This document shows positions 61,630 through 64,000 of a stretch of 64,000 nucleotides of DNA, one piece after another; the first letter of the stretch is position 1; each line of letters opens with the position of its first letter. Origin of the DNA: Monodelphis domestica (lineage: Eukaryota > Chordata > Mammalia > Didelphimorphia > Didelphidae); the NCBI RefSeq assembly GCF_027887165.1, contig NC_077229.1, positions 209,454,338-209,518,337 on the forward strand, given 5' to 3'. A program made the position numbers and the translations under genes. The notes under the pieces were generated by a model. The model was not told the origin of the DNA. It ran no database searches and worked only from the letters and a program-made list of their open reading frames with translations.

Positions 61630-62835
61630 AATGGTTCTAAATTTGCATATGTAAGACTCTGAGAGGTTAAGTCCACAATTGGTCATCTTATTCTGATACA
61701 TATATCCCTTCCACATCAGGGTGTTTAGGGGCATGGGGTTTCCCCCCAAATCTATACAAACCTGGTAAAATTTTTTGGCCCTCCCTTTGTACCAGAGAAG
61801 AATTCTGAATTTTTTATTTTTCTTTTAGGTTGTATTTATAGTACCTTATCATAAGATTTGGATTAAGTATTTGGTCATAGGCTATATTTGTTCAATGTTA
61901 ACATTTTTAGCTTTTACATGGTGTCTGCTAGCCTTTGCATTCTTTTTCTCAACCTTTAACTTTTCCTTATTTTAACTTTTAAAATAATTGTATATTCCTA
62001 TGTTATTAAAAGATAAAATATGTTGATATTATGCACTACTATATATGTATATATGTTGTGCATTTCTGAATTTCTAAACTTCTATGGTAGCCTTTTTATG
62101 TTGTCTGTGGCTTCTACAAAACTCCACCCCTCCTCAAATTTCCATTTAGTTTCTTATGCCAGAGACATATCAAAACCATGATGTGGAGAATCATGATGTG
62201 GAAGAGATCTTTTTCAGATGGATACATTTGATTAAATAGGATGCATTTAATCTTTTATATAAAAAAATCAGTTTGTAAGGAATGTCTACCCTTAGAACAT
62301 CACTTTCTGAAATGCTTCCTTTTTCCATAACATGACTAAAGATGTGACTATTGATAGGTTTGCATGCTGAGAATTCATGGGACTCATCTTAAAAATCAAC
62401 TCATTCAATGCAAAGTAAATTTAAATGGGACTGGTTTTAAATGGACTATCCTATCTAAATGATTTTCCAGCTGTAATTAAGAGAATGTTTGTGTGTTGTC
62501 AGTGTATGGGAAAGAAGACAAAATGAGTAATTTTCTTTCCCTGGGTAATTTCTGACCAGGCACAAATAAAGCAAGTCATCATAGTAGTCATTTGTTTTTT
62601 AACATAACTTTCCCACGAAGAGTTTCACAGGAGGCACTTTGGTAATGGAACATAATATTCTAGCAGATGCTGAAGGTGAACTAATCATGATGTGACCAGC
62701 TTCCACCTCCCCCTCACTGGTCCATTTCCCCCCAAAACAGCCATCTGAGCAATTCTGACAGCTTCTGGGTTCTGATGGTGACATGTATTTAGAAGCATCT
62801 CATTATCTCATTGTTGAATCAAGACTCTGTCACGG
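61630..62835. other. Unique A/T-rich sequence, no gene recognised
   Basis: No transposon landmarks after the L1 break. 62590-62790 becomes less A/T-rich and its minus frame (61 residues from 62784) is Ser/Cys-rich without a recognised domain. Confidence 0.35.
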
Positions 62836-62838
62836 ACC

Positions 62839-63036
62839 TCAGACTCTAGCTCCAGTGACGTGACTGATGGTCATGTTATTTGGGAACTGTTCAGATAAAA
62901 GGTCACCAGCAAAATCGGATCTAAGGATATTAGCATTCTTGTCAAATATCTTTCCATCCCCTGCACAATGGAGGATCTCAAAATGGACCTTCTTTTCCTT
63001 CTCCTCTTCTGACAGCCCAGAGCAGAGGGCTTTCTG
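62839..63036 (-). CDS. Candidate short exon or retrocopy, unidentified
   Basis: A 65-codon minus frame opens right after an acceptor-like 'atcctgacag' and ends at TGA: 'QKALCSGLSEEEKEKKVHFE', 'ILHCAGDGKIFDKNANILRS', 'DFAGDLLSEQFPNNMTISHV', 'TGARV'. Composition is protein-like with alternating hydrophobic residues, unlike neighbouring frames. No donor or poly(A) signal was found, and the family is not recognised. Chance is possible for a frame this short. Confidence 0.25.
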   Translation of the reverse strand, partial: QKALCSGLSEEEKEKKVHFEILHCAGDGKIFDKNANILRSDFAGDLLSEQFPNNMTISHVTGARV

Positions 63037-63188
63037 TCAGGATATGGCTTAAGCCAGAAATAAAAATAAAAGCCCCGTTAAACTTTCAGGACATGGTTGC
63101 ACATTTTTGGGAGCAGCCAAGTTTTTTGAGAGTTGAGCCAGTTCAGCAGTGATATCACCAGACCAGTGTCTCCTAGGCAATGGAAGTA

Positions 63189-63202
63189 GTTGCCATGGCA
63201 AC
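63189..63202. promoter_or_regulatory. Perfect palindromic RFX X-box
   Basis: GTTGCCATGGCAAC is an exact 14-bp palindrome that satisfies the X-box consensus GTNRCC-N(0-3)-RGYAAC on both strands. RFX transcription factors bind it, notably upstream of ciliary genes. It sits in repeat-free sequence about 150 bases from the candidate frame at 62839-63036. No promoter or gene start was recognised next to it. Confidence 0.6.
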
Positions 63203-63589
63203 CACAGTGCTGCACCCATCAACAGCTTTAAAATTTTGACAGTTCAGAAAGTGACTATTTAGGAATTTCAATTAGAGCCTACATATACACATTTAAATTA
63301 ACAAACTGCTTTTAAAAGTCTATTGGAGATGATTTAGATAATGAAAGAAATCAGAAAGCAGGGTCCTAAATTATATTCTCTATGTGGAAATGGGTTTCAG
63401 GAGTGATGGAGAAAACATTCACCAGGAAAAAAAAAATTCCAGAAAAAAAGTCCTCTCCTATTTCTCTTTTTCAAAGGGAAAGTAATCCATTAGAAATAAA
63501 TAAGTTGTGAAAATTGATCAGTGGTTTATTTTAAACAAGGAAGCCACAATATGTCACATTTGTCCAGTAAAAATTTACATATCATTTAA

Positions 63590-63765
63590 TATTTCTATAG
63601 CATTTTATATCCTTTAAGTATTTGTGAAATTCTGACTAGGAGCTCTTTAACACATATGTGTTAAATAGGTTAGTTTTCTTCCCTCCAGTTGTATAAATAG
63701 GGGAAACTGAGAGACCAAAGTCTAGATGATTCAGGTACTTGGTGAAATTGCAGCTAAACTATGTT
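63590..63765 (+). repeat. MIR-like SINE
   Basis: 'catttaatatttctatagca', 'ggttagttttcttccctcca', 'ataggggaaactgagagacc' follow the old CORE-SINE order. The flanks 63203-63590 and 63765-64000 hold nothing recognised. Confidence 0.45.
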
Positions 63766-64000
63766 TAGAACTTATAGTATTTCACTTTCTGGATTAATGA
63801 ATAGCTCATAAGCAATACATGCTGCCCAAATATTCCTTTTAAATCTCAAAGATTCAAAAAGGATACATGAGTTTTCTGAAGATCAACATTTGAGTCTATA
63901 GTAAATGAAATATTTCTTATTGATTAGTCTCAGGAGCAGTCTTAACAGTGTCAAAAATAATAATGACACCTTAGATCTGTAAAATTTATACTCATTAAGG

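Noticed and set aside
1-64000. CRISPR arrays, bacterial operons, tRNA or rRNA genes
   Set aside because: All direct repeats are microsatellites or SINEs; tRNA-like boxes are SINE heads; composition and repeats are mammalian.

Overview
The window looks like intergenic or intronic DNA from a marsupial nuclear genome, probably an opossum-like species. The identification rests on repeat content read by eye: hundreds of bases of the two classic marsupial SINE types (a MAR1-like CORE-SINE ending in an RTE-type tail, and the short SINE1_Mdo-like type ending in 'agacagaaggtaagggttt'), many L2 and MIR/THER1-type copies, marsupial L1 3' ends, an RTE/BovB-like LINE end, two families of solo LTRs and very long microsatellites. 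Repeat names are from memory and were not checked against a library. No bacterial-style genes, tRNA, rRNA or CRISPR are present. No complete host gene was recognised. Almost all long open frames are low-complexity or lie in transposons.

Layout. 1-13 kb: L2 copies on the minus strand, interrupted by SINEs; solo LTR-A copy 1 (3445-4092); an old L1 3' end; (TG)n at 9.96 kb. 13-21 kb: SINEs, a 1.1-kb pyrimidine-rich array (14.9-16.0 kb), a hAT-like MITE carrying a SINE, (CA)n, and a second pyrimidine tract (20.1-20.5 kb). 21-27 kb: L2 with an RTE end inserted, LTR-A copy 2 on the minus strand, and a diverged local duplication. 27.3-29.6 kb: a nest in which a young L1 with 20-bp target duplications and an intact ORF2 C-terminus sits in an older L1 3' end, itself inside another LINE. 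30-36 kb: L2, L1 and SINE fragments, then a candidate minus-strand exon (35.1-35.3 kb) next to a 0.77-kb purine array with about 53 uninterrupted GAA units. 37-45 kb: SINEs, two solo LTR-B copies (one inside a MAR1 SINE with a GAAT duplication) and LTR-A copy 3. 45-58 kb: largely unique sequence with scattered SINEs and one more purine tract (50.9-51.3 kb). 58.9-61.6 kb: the 5' half of an L1 (5'UTR, ORF1, long spacer, start of ORF2) with another L1 3' end inserted into it. 61.6-64 kb: mostly unique, with a short protein-like minus-strand frame and a perfect palindromic RFX X-box.

The most interesting signals are: (1) a 16-bp tandem unit in the LTR-A family that creates two perfect p53-type decamers 6 bp apart in two of three copies; (2) the candidate exon whose splice acceptor is built from an expanded CT microsatellite; (3) the 53-unit GAA run; (4) the palindromic X-box GTTGCCATGGCAAC; (5) a 5'-only L1 with an unusually long inter-ORF spacer. 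No new multi-gene system is present as far as I can see.
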